From: Aliamphritea ceti
Lineage (GTDB): Bacteria; Pseudomonadota; Gammaproteobacteria; Pseudomonadales; Balneatricaceae
Direction: 5' to 3'
DNA length: 64,000 nucleotides
Assembly (NCBI RefSeq): GCF_024347215.1
Contig: NZ_AP025282.1
Coordinates: forward strand, 4,898,001 to 4,962,000
Shown: piece after piece, positions 25,572 through 33,747 of the stretch
Position numbering within the stretch: the stretch's first letter is position 1
Layout: every line of letters starts with the position of its first letter
Position numbers and translations under genes: made by a program
The notes under the pieces: model-generated
Told to the model about the DNA's origin: nothing
Databases searched by the model: none
The model's input: only the letters and a program-made list of their open reading frames with translations

Positions 25572-26072
25572 TTATGGCATTTCCGGAGAATGTTGGAAGC
25601 CTCGCCCAAAAAACGCCTGCCATACAAATGCCATAATACTGGCCAGTCCCCAGGCAAGACCGAATACCACACCAATATCCACAATCCCACGCCAGGGCTG
25701 ATCTAACATGTGCACTAACTGCACCATCACTAAAATACCCGCCAGTAAACAATAGGTCACTATCATGCGGCGGCGACGTATATCAAAAAAGCCCATACAA
25801 AATAACGGCGCCAGTATCAGCCGTACAGGCGTTACATTGCTCTTAAGAAATAATAACCTAGCGGCTACCCTTGGTGAATATGCCTGCTGGAAACCACGAT
25901 ATCCTTCAAATACACCCATAAATACAACACAGACCACCAATCCCAGCCAGTGATACCAGGCTAATGGATAAGCAAAACTTTCCAGCCCAATAGCACCCAA
26001 GCGGATAATGGCGTTCCCGAGAATGAATGTCAGCCCTAAAAAGCCCCAGCAAACTGCTACAAATCCCAACAC
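25572..26072 (-). CDS. Conserved inner-membrane protein, unknown function
   Basis: A 166-residue hydrophobic protein with about four membrane segments (about 5-22, 40-57, 83-95 with 103-120, and 130-155) and an internal basic patch DIRRRRM. I do not recognise a named family. The first available start is GTG at 26072, and an in-frame TAA lies two codons upstream; the first ATG is too far inside to keep the first helix. It lies between ilvA and the fap operon and ends at the shared ilvA terminator. Confidence 0.6.
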   Translation of the reverse strand: MLGFVAVCWGFLGLTFILGNAIIRLGAIGLESFAYPLAWYHWLGLVVCVVFMGVFEGYRGFQQAYSPRVAARLLFLKSNVTPVRLILAPLFCMGFFDIRRRRMIVTYCLLAGILVMVQLVHMLDQPWRGIVDIGVVFGLAWGLASIMAFVWQAFFGRGFQHSPEMP

Positions 26073-26178
26073 AGGTTATCTCTGTTCAAAACTGCAAAGC
26101 GGCAATTATAGAGCATCCATAAGAAAGGACGAAAGATCTGGATCAAACCGCAAGCTGACAACAGTAAGATCGCAAGGT

Positions 26179-26213
26179 AAAAAAGCCTGGATGACGAGGG
26201 AGACCATCCAGGC
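26179..26213 (-). terminator. Terminator of the fap operon
   Basis: Arms GCCTGGATG (26185-26193) and CATCCAGGC (26205-26213), followed on the minus strand by six T. It lies just after the fapF stop (26222). Confidence 0.92.
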
Positions 26214-26221
26214 GCTCTGCA

Positions 26222-27463
26222 CTAGAAGCGGAATGGGAACCTCATTGACAGAGCAAAATCGGGCGCATCAGGTGTTAAACCGATACCCAGAGAAGTAGAC
26301 ATAGAGAGTTTGTCGCTAAGTGCGTAAGTCGCACCTATAGAGAAAGTCGCCGCGTTACCATCACTGCCAATAACTTTTTGCTTAGCGCCTCCATCAAACT
26401 GAGTCTCACTCTCAGTACTGATGCGTTGTGATAAAGACATACTCAGACTGGTTCTTTCATTCAGTACGAATGCCATACCCACCCCGTAATGAATCGAGTC
26501 GCCTAATTTTACTTTACCCGGCTGGCTGCCAGGGTTAGAGCTAATATCTCCAAAACTGCCTTCAAAGTTGTGTGTATAACCTATATTTGCAAACAGAATT
26601 GCCGGATCCGTAGTTTTAACAAAAGACAGCCCCGTAGTCAGACTATACAAACCGCTCCCGGTCGGTAATTCACTAGGGTAAGTCAGATCATCACCGTTGG
26701 TAGCCGTTTTAGTAATACTAGGTACACCGTATGGATCTGTACCTGTTGGAATTTTCAGACTGGTATTCCAAACAATATCCGGACTGTTTTCTGTTTCTGC
26801 ATATAACTGATACGCAGATATTAAACTAATATCACCCAAGCCGGTTTCACTAACATCAGCCTCAACACCACCACTGACATTTCGCTGAAAATTCGTGTTT
26901 CGGTAAACATATGGGATTGTCATCCCAACCTGCCATTTATTGGTCACGTTATATCGACCAGTCACATCGAAAGTAAATACATCGGCTTTAACATCATCTA
27001 CCGCTATATCACCAAGGAATATAGCATCCAGGGCTAAAAAACCTTCCAACACCAAATCTTTGCGATCGTAGTGGCTATAATTGAAGCCAGCTTCAATTGT
27101 GAACTTATCACCAAAAAGCACGTGTTCTTCCTGCAAAACATTTTCTACGCTGGAACTTGGCCCAGCCGACTTTTTAACATCCTCTTTTGCCGTCCCGGCG
27201 GTCTGTTGGCTTGATTGTTGATTCGTTACAGCAGGCTGACCCGTTTCTAATTGCTGAAGACGGCCTTCCATCTTTTGCAGCATTTCAGCCTGATTCTTGT
27301 TAATAAGTTGAAGTTGCTTTATTTCGAAACGAAGCTGATCAGCTTCGTCGGCGGTCATTGCTTCACCATTTTCTGCAATAACACAGGTTGAAACAGACAT
27401 CCCCAAGGCCACACATACCGCTACGGTACAGCTTCGAAGACGAAGATATACTAACTTTTCCAT
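26222..27463 (-). CDS. fapF: FapF-like outer-membrane amyloid secretion pore
   Basis: A 413-residue exported protein. A signal peptide (about 1-29, ending CVIAE) is followed by a short coiled coil (about 40-75, DQLRFEIKQLQLINKNQAEM), a polar linker, and a beta-barrel (about 120-413) ending in ALSMRFPFRF with the terminal Phe. This layout matches Pseudomonas FapF, a trimeric barrel with an N-terminal coiled-coil plug that secretes the FapC amyloid. Sequence similarity to phenol-degradation MetA-type barrels is also expected. Last gene of the operon; the ATG at 27463 has a GAGGGG 8 bases before it. The fap assignment rests on architecture and synteny. Confidence 0.82.
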   Translation of the reverse strand: MEKLVYLRLRSCTVAVCVALGMSVSTCVIAENGEAMTADEADQLRFEIKQLQLINKNQAEMLQKMEGRLQQLETGQPAVTNQQSSQQTAGTAKEDVKKSAGPSSSVENVLQEEHVLFGDKFTIEAGFNYSHYDRKDLVLEGFLALDAIFLGDIAVDDVKADVFTFDVTGRYNVTNKWQVGMTIPYVYRNTNFQRNVSGGVEADVSETGLGDISLISAYQLYAETENSPDIVWNTSLKIPTGTDPYGVPSITKTATNGDDLTYPSELPTGSGLYSLTTGLSFVKTTDPAILFANIGYTHNFEGSFGDISSNPGSQPGKVKLGDSIHYGVGMAFVLNERTSLSMSLSQRISTESETQFDGGAKQKVIGSDGNAATFSIGATYALSDKLSMSTSLGIGLTPDAPDFALSMRFPFRF

Positions 27464-27683
27464 GGTGTTCCCCTCTTTCTTTAGCCACGTCAGACACCAA
27501 AAGGTTCCGACTGAAAGCGAGACACTGCCTGCACACACTCATTATCCAGCAGCCTACAACCCCATTCACTGCTGCTTTCCTCACCGGCTGTTCCCGGCTT
27601 AGCGGTGTTCGCCTGTTCTTATTTTCCTTAATGCTAGCAAGCACCGCCGTACCTGAAGCACGGCAATACCCACTAAACATAGT
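27464..27683 (-). other. Spacer between fapE and fapF
   Basis: A 220-base gap inside the operon with no credible gene and no terminator that I can see. An open frame extends fapF upstream (to 27538) but lacks a ribosome-binding site. Confidence 0.5.
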
Positions 27684-28472
27684 TTATAACCCCTGTAAAT
27701 TACTCAAAGCCCTTTGAAAATTTCTTGAGACTCCAGATAAATTACCAGAAGGCGCTAGCTGAACATTCAAGCCAATACGGTTAAGCACCTGATTTAAATT
27801 GCTATTAAGCTGAGTACTTTGCAGGATATTACCTGCCGACAGTATTTGTCGACGCGATATTCGCTGAGCCACAGTACCAACATCAGGCACATCAACTTGG
27901 TAACCAACACCAGAACCATTCGCATTAATCTGAGTAGTTACACCATTTTCATCAGCAAAACTTTCCTGTCCTGCACCTATCTCTACTAAGTCAGGATTAC
28001 GTAACCGAGGCATTCCAGAAGCATCGGTCACTGTCCATTGCACATTGTTATGAACCCCGTTTTCATCCCCTGCAATTTGAATGTTTTGAACAACTCCAGC
28101 TATATCATCTAATGCACCATTATCAGATACGCCATCCAGAACCTGATTAGCAACGCCATTACTGGCAACACCTAAATCCCTGGTTCTGTAGATCGTTATA
28201 TTAGGACGAAATCCCTGACTGAAACTGATATCCATATGCAATTCCATACTGAAATTCTGTCCTGCACGGTGCCAGTCGGTAGCCATCACAACGCCAAAAA
28301 AACTCACGTCACGGCCATCAACAAAACGCCCCCGCATATCTGCTAATGCAACATCAGATACGTTTTCACCTTCCAGACCAAAAGGCCCGGCAATAGCTGT
28401 TGGAGCAACCAGCCACACACTAGCAGCAAGAGCTCCGGGTACTACTTTTTTCAACCATCTCATACCTTTCAT
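27684..28472 (-). CDS. fapE: FapE-like secreted protein of the amyloid operon
   Basis: A 262-residue protein with a signal peptide (1-28, ending TAIAG) and a short motif SDVALADMRGRFVDGR near 38-53. It then has predicted beta-rich sequence (FSMELHMDISFSQGF, MPRLRNPDLVEIG). Position five of the operon, between the C39 peptidase and the pore, is that of fapE, a minor fibril component in Pseudomonas. Sequence alone would not identify it with certainty. The VSDVALADMRG segment resembles LSDEHLAGMQG in the fapA product and could be recognised by the C39 peptidase (inference). Confidence 0.7.
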   Translation of the reverse strand: MKGMRWLKKVVPGALAASVWLVAPTAIAGPFGLEGENVSDVALADMRGRFVDGRDVSFFGVVMATDWHRAGQNFSMELHMDISFSQGFRPNITIYRTRDLGVASNGVANQVLDGVSDNGALDDIAGVVQNIQIAGDENGVHNNVQWTVTDASGMPRLRNPDLVEIGAGQESFADENGVTTQINANGSGVGYQVDVPDVGTVAQRISRRQILSAGNILQSTQLNSNLNQVLNRIGLNVQLAPSGNLSGVSRNFQRALSNLQGL

Positions 28473-28499
28473 GATGGTATCTCCTCCCGAATCGGGCGG

Positions 28500-29243
28500 T
28501 TAAAACAGCTCTGCATGGGTAAACCCATGTTCCAGTAGCTGCGCATCACTCAGTGGCGCAAACACATTCACCAGATTTCTGGCAGTTAGCGGAGGCGGTG
28601 GGTTAAGCAACACGCTGTTGCGGTCAAACCCTTTCCCGATAACAGCAAATACAACACCGTTCCAGCTGGACACGAACTCATCTTTAGGCATAATTTTGTT
28701 CCCAAGCGCCGGGTCTGCAATGTAAACCAGATCCTCAGTAGTTTTTTTCAGCACGACAAAATGCTTATAGCCTTTGAGATCGAGCAGCACGATAGTAGGT
28801 ATCTGTATGTCCTTCAAGGTATCAGCACCAACCTGGTAACCCCTGCCACGCATACCTATTTGTTCCACGTAATGCTTTATATTTAATAAGGAAAAGCCCT
28901 GCTCCCGAACCAGGTCAAGATCGCTGACCGCGAATAAACCATCTAACATGTCCTGCTCAGTAACCTTCAATCCATAGCCATATCGCATAACTGTCGCCAG
29001 TGATGCGGCACCACAACTAAAATCCGTCTGCTGACGGATAATGTGATGAAAGCGTTTTTCACGCATACTTAACACACGTTTATTTATTAGTGTGGCCTGA
29101 GGCAATGCAGCATTGAACTGGATATTAGCTGCATTTGAAGGTATAGAAAGAAACACACCAGCACTCAACAGAATAACCAGCATATAGCTGGAAAGCAGAG
29201 TGTAGGATTTATAAGATGGTCGTCGTTCGATAACACTGGGCAT
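28500..29243 (-). CDS. fapD: FapD-like C39-family peptidase
   Basis: A 247-residue protein with one N-terminal membrane segment (about 14-36) and a papain-like C39 domain. Catalytic Cys lies in QTDFSCGAASLATVMRYGYG (about 77), His in LKGYKHFVVLKK (about 160) and Asp in VYIADPALGNK (about 175). In Pseudomonas FapD is needed for fibril export and probably processes Fap subunits in the periplasm. Of two nearby ATGs, the one at 29243 is six bases from AGGAG and is preferred. It lies between fapC and fapE. Confidence 0.87.
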   Translation of the reverse strand: MPSVIERRPSYKSYTLLSSYMLVILLSAGVFLSIPSNAANIQFNAALPQATLINKRVLSMREKRFHHIIRQQTDFSCGAASLATVMRYGYGLKVTEQDMLDGLFAVSDLDLVREQGFSLLNIKHYVEQIGMRGRGYQVGADTLKDIQIPTIVLLDLKGYKHFVVLKKTTEDLVYIADPALGNKIMPKDEFVSSWNGVVFAVIGKGFDRNSVLLNPPPPLTARNLVNVFAPLSDAQLLEHGFTHAELF

Positions 29244-29314
29244 ATCCATCTCCTGGGAAGGCGACCGGACTCCTTGGATAACTCCTGCATTATCCTCTTC
29301 CGGAAACCTTGCAC

Positions 29315-29349
29315 ACTCGGGTAATTATCATCCTGACAATCACCCGAGA
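29315..29349 (-). other. Hairpin between fapC and fapD
   Basis: Arms CTCGGGT (29316-29322) and ACCCGAG (29342-29348), extended by a short inner pairing. No T-run follows on the minus strand. Placed just after the main subunit gene, it could stabilise fapC mRNA or cause partial termination, raising FapC over FapDEF. Confidence 0.6.
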
Positions 29350-29431
29350 ACTTTCTAATCAAAACGAGATGCAATTACTAAGATCCTTTCCCGAATGCAT
29401 ACGTTGTAAGGCAGTATTCAGAGTAATTAAG

Positions 29432-30763
29432 TTACTCACCACCAGTACCGCCGCCACCATCAGCAGGAGCAGCATTTACACGACTAATTGCCAAGCTGTT
29501 ATTTTGTACGTTAGTCGCACCTGCAGCACTATTGACCCCAATATTACCCCTGGCGCCATTCAATACATTACCGCCTAAAATAGCGTTATTCTGATTACGC
29601 ACATAACGGCTCACAATATATTGTGAAGAACCAGTCAGAGTACCGCCCAATGATTGAGAACCTACTTCACGGAAGCCTAAACGACCACTTTCACGGCTTG
29701 GTCCAACAGTTCCTCGCTCACGACTAGGTCCAATACGGCCTCGTTCACTGGAACTGCTGATATTACCGCTCTCATTAAAGTCAAATGTACCTTTTAGGTT
29801 ACCCTGACCATTACCGTTCTGATCATCAAAATCTATATGACCCCAAAGTACAGCGTTGTCACCATTGGCATGGTCACCATCATCCATCCATATTTCTGGA
29901 TAAACGCCACCATCCTGTGTGGACTGACCACTATACGTAGCAGGGCCATTTGTTCCTGAGTAACTTGCACCTGAATTCGTACCGCTATAACGAGCTGGAC
30001 CGTTCACACCTGAGTATCCACCCGAACCAGAACCCCTATACGAACCATTCAGGTTGCCGCTAACACTGAAACCGGCTGTAATAACTTCATACGATTCTTC
30101 TGCTACATTTGTAGTCGTATTATTTTTACTTACCTGATTTAACGAAACTGTTGCTTCACCCATTGAGCCAGAAGCTACGGCACCTGCAAACGAATTTGAC
30201 TGTATATTGCTATCACCGGCAGCACTGTTCAAAGCAATATTACCCCGGGCATTTCTCAACACATTTCCACCGACAACTGCATTATTGGTACCGCCAAAAT
30301 AGTCAGTTGTATTGCCACTAGCCTTCTGATCAACAAACACTTCTGCATCAGCAGAGCCGAGTACGAAGGCAGCATCTGCTGCTGCTAAAGCCGCAGCATT
30401 ACTCTGAACGTTGGTCTCACCAGCCACAGAGTTCAAACCAATATTACCTTTAGCATTTAACAAGACATTGTCACCCAAAAAAGCATTGTTATCTGAGCGA
30501 TCCAGCCCCCCTTTATTGCCATGACTTCCCTGCTTCATATCAATAACAGCCATCCCTAATGAATCCACTCGAATTCTGCCGGTAATATCTACCTCACCGC
30601 TATACTCAACATCTTTCTTTACTTTGACATACTTTTTAAGAGTCGCACCGTCTTCACCTCTGTCCCCATGGTGCCCACCATTACCTTCAGCTATAGCTGT
30701 TCCGGTAAAACTCAATGCTGCAACGGCTATCGCCAGCGGCGCAATTTTGAATACCTGTTTCAT
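29432..30763 (-). CDS. fapC: FapC-like major functional amyloid subunit
   Basis: A 443-residue secreted protein with a signal peptide (1-25, ending TAIAEG). Three imperfect amyloid repeats share the core G(N)IG.NS.AG.(T/S)N.QSN: NAKGNIGLNSVAGETNVQSN (about 105-125), NARGNIALNSAAGDSNIQSN (about 170-190) and GARGNIGVNSAAGATNVQNN near the C-terminus. Each is preceded by NNA..G.NVL. The long linker between repeats 2 and 3 holds YSG-type units and three R-E-x-G / GPSRE units. The C-terminus is Gly-rich and lacks the CxxC seen in Pseudomonas FapC. The ATG at 30763 has AAGGAG upstream. It should polymerise into biofilm fibrils nucleated by FapB. Confidence 0.87.
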   Translation of the reverse strand: MKQVFKIAPLAIAVAALSFTGTAIAEGNGGHHGDRGEDGATLKKYVKVKKDVEYSGEVDITGRIRVDSLGMAVIDMKQGSHGNKGGLDRSDNNAFLGDNVLLNAKGNIGLNSVAGETNVQSNAAALAAADAAFVLGSADAEVFVDQKASGNTTDYFGGTNNAVVGGNVLRNARGNIALNSAAGDSNIQSNSFAGAVASGSMGEATVSLNQVSKNNTTTNVAEESYEVITAGFSVSGNLNGSYRGSGSGGYSGVNGPARYSGTNSGASYSGTNGPATYSGQSTQDGGVYPEIWMDDGDHANGDNAVLWGHIDFDDQNGNGQGNLKGTFDFNESGNISSSSERGRIGPSRERGTVGPSRESGRLGFREVGSQSLGGTLTGSSQYIVSRYVRNQNNAILGGNVLNGARGNIGVNSAAGATNVQNNSLAISRVNAAPADGGGGTGGE

Positions 30764-30806
30764 GGTCTTTCTCCTTATTTTCCCCTGAGTTCGGGCATCT
30801 ACCCGA

Positions 30807-31436
30807 TCATTGCTCAGCCCCAACCGAAACGGTCAGGCCAAAACTGTTACTTGTTGCGTTTCCGGAACCTGCTAGCTGATTGATCTGCACCACACCGCTT
30901 GCGCCCTCAAATGCTGAGCCACTGATAGAGGCTTCACGATGTTGTTGTATCTGATCTTGGTTCGGTTGACCGCCGGGTTGGCCGGTGACCGTGAGACTGA
31001 GCTCACTTTCGGTCACCGCAACCCCGCCAATGGCGAACCCGATCGCGATATCATTAACCTGTGCGTTTGATACGCCACTGGCATGGTTGACAGAGATCAT
31101 TCCAGAGGCGTTCGAAAATGCACTCCCCTGGATCAGACTCACGGCAGAATCCGGTGCGTCACCCAACAGTTCTACTCGCTGTGCCGCATGTATAGAGGCA
31201 CTGGCAATTCCCTGACCAACACTGAAAGCCAACGCTCTCGCATTCAGTTGGGCATTCGAATCACCCGCAACAATATTGACGCCAATGACGCCACTACTGC
31301 CTTCCAGGGCCATATCCTGAATCACTGCTTGGGTGGAATAATGCTGCAATTGAGGCACTGGATCAGCGGCAACCTGCACCACCGAACATCCCAGTAAAGC
31401 CACTAGCAGACTTGCCTTAATCTTTAAGGGTGTCAT
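30807..31436 (-). CDS. fapB: FapB-like amyloid nucleator
   Basis: A 209-residue exported protein (signal about 1-24, ending QVAAD) with three Fap-type repeats: SGVIGVNIVAGDSNAQLN, SGMISVNHASGVSNAQVN and SGVVQINQLAGSGNATSN. These match the FapC core but have shorter linkers, as expected for FapB, the nucleator of FapC fibres. The start is taken as the ATG at 31436; a TTG at 31442 would overlap the fapA stop. It lies 43 bases before fapC. Confidence 0.83.
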   Translation of the reverse strand: MTPLKIKASLLVALLGCSVVQVAADPVPQLQHYSTQAVIQDMALEGSSGVIGVNIVAGDSNAQLNARALAFSVGQGIASASIHAAQRVELLGDAPDSAVSLIQGSAFSNASGMISVNHASGVSNAQVNDIAIGFAIGGVAVTESELSLTVTGQPGGQPNQDQIQQHREASISGSAFEGASGVVQINQLAGSGNATSNSFGLTVSVGAEQ

Positions 31437-31438
31437 GA

Positions 31439-31783
31439 TCAACGACCCCCCAGATTTACTTTGATTGTCATTATTTGATTGCCCTGATGCACCGAACGAT
31501 TACCTCGTCCTTTATCAGATGAATCCTCATCCCAAAGGATGATTTCATGCTGCTGTGCAGCAACAACCAATGCTTCACTTCCCTGTCCCTGCATTCCTGC
31601 AAGGTGCTCATCAGATAACTGCTGATTCACAGTCAATGCTAATCCAGTCAGTTCAGCGAAAGCAGCATCTGTATTCAGTGCTACAGGCTGAGCCGAAACA
31701 CTGCCATGCCAGCCGGCAACCAGCAGCGTCAATGCTGCTACAGCTTTGGCAAGCGCTTTAGTGTTGTGCTGGAAACTGCTCAT
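31439..31783 (-). CDS. fapA: FapA-like first gene of the amyloid operon
   Basis: A 114-residue exported protein with a signal peptide (about 1-31, ending VSAQ), a segment LALTVNQQLSDEHLAGMQGQG (about 47-67) and a polar tail ending IKVNLGGR. It is shorter than Pseudomonas FapA (about 150 residues) and weakly conserved, as is usual; the assignment rests on position before fapB and after the sigma-54 promoter. FapA is thought to guard FapB/FapC from early aggregation. Confidence 0.7.
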   Translation of the reverse strand: MSSFQHNTKALAKAVAALTLLVAGWHGSVSAQPVALNTDAAFAELTGLALTVNQQLSDEHLAGMQGQGSEALVVAAQQHEIILWDEDSSDKGRGNRSVHQGNQIMTIKVNLGGR

Positions 31784-31821
31784 GTTGCATACCTGTCAAT
31801 CACGTTATCTCGCTTCAGGTA

Positions 31822-31839
31822 TTGCGAAAACGGGGCCAG
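31822..31839 (-). promoter_or_regulatory. Sigma-54 (-24/-12) promoter of the fap operon
   Basis: The minus strand reads CTGGCCC-CGTTTT-CGCAA. The GG and GC dinucleotides are exactly 12 bases apart, matching the YTGGCAC-N5-TTGCW consensus at most key positions. It lies 38 bases before fapA, directly downstream of a sigma-54 activator gene. Transcription should begin near 31811. Confidence 0.8.
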
Positions 31840-31921
31840 TTTTTTTAACTAGATGAATTAAAAGGGAATTTAAACTTAGAAGAGATAAATCACTCTGATA
31901 GTGCGAGTAATTAGGTCGCGA

Positions 31922-32069
31922 AGTGTTACATATATCTAACACTCAACTTGTGCACTCTATTGAATATCTATAAATAACAAATAGTTAGAAACCAAGTTAT
32001 GCATGTTACTTATGTGTTACAGATATGATCTACGTGATATTCATCACTACAAAAGTGTTACATATCTGA
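31922..32069 (-). promoter_or_regulatory. Three activator (UAS) sites upstream of the fap promoter
   Basis: The motif GTGTTACA(T/G)AT occurs three times: 31922-31943 (AGTGTTA-8-TAACACT, a perfect 7-base palindrome), 32012-32030 and 32054-32069. They lie 80-230 bases upstream of the -24 element, a normal distance for a sigma-54 enhancer. They are probably bound by the VpsR-like regulator encoded next door. The rest of the 31840-32116 gap is AT-rich and holds no gene. Confidence 0.75.
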
Positions 32070-32116
32070 TAATGATCGATTTCAATAACACTATTAACTA
32101 ACTGATAAAATAAGAA

Positions 32117-32139
32117 AAAGCCCGCATTTAGCGGGCTTT
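32117..32139 (-). terminator. Terminator of the VpsR-like gene
   Basis: AAAGCCCGC (32117-32125) pairs with GCGGGCTTT (32131-32139), followed on the minus strand by TTTTT. It isolates the regulator gene from the fap promoter. Confidence 0.93.
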
Positions 32140-32165
32140 AGCAACCAATGAATCAGCTGACAGTG

Positions 32166-33548
32166 TCAGCTCACCATACTGCTGTCGTCAAAACCGATAT
32201 CGTACTTAGCCAGTAAGCGATATAAAGTCACTCTTGAAACGCCCAGGGTTTTAGCCGCTTTACTCATGTTATGCCGACAATGTTGCAACGCATTTTCAAT
32301 CGCATGACGTTCTGCGAGATTCCTGGCATCCGCCAAAGACATAACATCTCTGGCAACAAAGCCATCCACCAGTCCCAGATCCATCGGGCACACTAACCGG
32401 CCTTCACACATCACCACAGCACGCCGAATCCGGTTAATCATCTCGCGAACATTTCCCGGCCAGCCATATGCGGTCATCGCCTGTAATGCCTGTTTCGAGA
32501 AGCCTTTGATCTTGCCATGACCTTCACCACGAAAGTGTTGAAAGAAAAATTTAGCCAGCAACTCAATATCTTCTTCCCTGTCCCGCAAGGCAGGTGGGCG
32601 CAGCTGAAGAACATTTAACCGATAAAGTAAATCTTCTCTAAATTTCTGAGCTTCTACAGCCTTATCCAAATCTACATGAGTCGCCGCCAGCACCCGAACA
32701 TCCACTTTGATATCTTTAGTCGAACCTACCCGCTGAATCACCTGCTCTTGTAAAAAGCGCAGCAAATTCACTTGTAGAGGCATTGCCAGATCACCAATTT
32801 CATCTAAAAATAAAGTCCCACCATCCGCCGCTTCAATACGGCCAATCTGACGTTGAACCGCACCGGTAAAAGCACCTTTTTCATGGCCAAACAGTTCAGA
32901 CTGAATAAGATGTTCAGGCAAAGCACCACAGTTTACCGTTATAAAAGGTTTGCTCGCCCGCACAGAACGTTCATGAATCGCACGGGCAATCAGCTCTTTA
33001 CCGGTTCCGCTTTCACCTCGGATAAGCACCGGAGCATCAACCGCTGCCACTTTGCGAATACCACTAAATAATTTCAGCATTGACTGACTACTGCCAACCA
33101 TATGGTAATCGTCGTAATCTCCTTCTGTAAGCTGTTTAGACAAACTAGCCATGCCGTAAGCATGACCAAGTGTTGTCACAAGACTGGACACCCCACCATC
33201 ATCCAACGGCAAGGTATAGTAATCGTAACAGGCATGATGAATCAGCTGGCACAGATCATTCTCATCCAGACAACGATGCTTTGTCAGCAATAGCCACTCA
33301 GTATTTTTGTTACGCGCGAACAGATCATCTGCGGCCAGTAAATCTGCCGTTTCTACCTGTTCAAGATGCACTATACCGACTCTGTAGTGCTTCGGCCGTG
33401 CCTGTTGGTGCGCTTGTTGAAAATTATCTACGCGGTCAACCCGCCACCCGTGTTCAGCAATAATTTCACTTAACTGTGTTGATCTGGCGCCAGTCGTATC
33501 GACATAAAGTAATGGCCGCTCCTGATCAGATATCAGTGAAGTTTCCAT
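32166..33548 (-). CDS. VpsR-like sigma-54-type transcriptional activator
   Basis: A 460-residue enhancer-binding protein. The N-terminal 135 residues form a degenerate receiver-like domain similar to VpsR (no obvious phospho-Asp environment). The AAA+ domain (about 145-385) has Walker A RGESGTGKE, the sigma-54 contact loop GAFTGA, Walker B GTLFLDEIGD and the arginine-finger region FREDLLYRLNVL. A C-terminal Fis-type helix-turn-helix (about 415-450, NMSKAAKTLGVSRVTLYRLL) follows. VpsR binds cyclic di-GMP and controls biofilm matrix genes in Vibrio. Here the intact GAFTGA, adjacent fap operon, -24/-12 promoter and repeated upstream motif make it the probable fap activator. Confidence 0.88.
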   Translation of the reverse strand: METSLISDQERPLLYVDTTGARSTQLSEIIAEHGWRVDRVDNFQQAHQQARPKHYRVGIVHLEQVETADLLAADDLFARNKNTEWLLLTKHRCLDENDLCQLIHHACYDYYTLPLDDGGVSSLVTTLGHAYGMASLSKQLTEGDYDDYHMVGSSQSMLKLFSGIRKVAAVDAPVLIRGESGTGKELIARAIHERSVRASKPFITVNCGALPEHLIQSELFGHEKGAFTGAVQRQIGRIEAADGGTLFLDEIGDLAMPLQVNLLRFLQEQVIQRVGSTKDIKVDVRVLAATHVDLDKAVEAQKFREDLLYRLNVLQLRPPALRDREEDIELLAKFFFQHFRGEGHGKIKGFSKQALQAMTAYGWPGNVREMINRIRRAVVMCEGRLVCPMDLGLVDGFVARDVMSLADARNLAERHAIENALQHCRHNMSKAAKTLGVSRVTLYRLLAKYDIGFDDSSMVS

Positions 33549-33703
33549 AAAAATCCCCCGTTACAGCTCCCTGCCCCGTCATCCCTGATTATTATTTTTG
33601 AGCGACACGTTTCATGTGTCGCAAGATTGAGGATAGTTAAAAAACCTGATGTTTATAGGAAAAACTTTTCTGGCAAACAATAAAAGGTGATTATTTTTCA
33701 CAC

Positions 33704-33728
33704 AAAAAAGGCCGCATAATGCGGCCTT
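33704..33728 (-). terminator. Terminator of dctPQM
   Basis: AAGGCCGCAT (33708-33717) pairs with ATGCGGCCTT (33719-33728). On the minus strand the stem runs into TTTTTT, 20 bases after the dctM stop. Confidence 0.92.
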
Positions 33729-33747
33729 AAACAAACGTTCTTTGGTC

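Noticed and set aside
26222..27463. Phenol-degradation MetA-type transporter in its own right
   Set aside because: The barrel part fits that superfamily, but the N-terminal coiled coil and position at the end of fapABCDE point to FapF.
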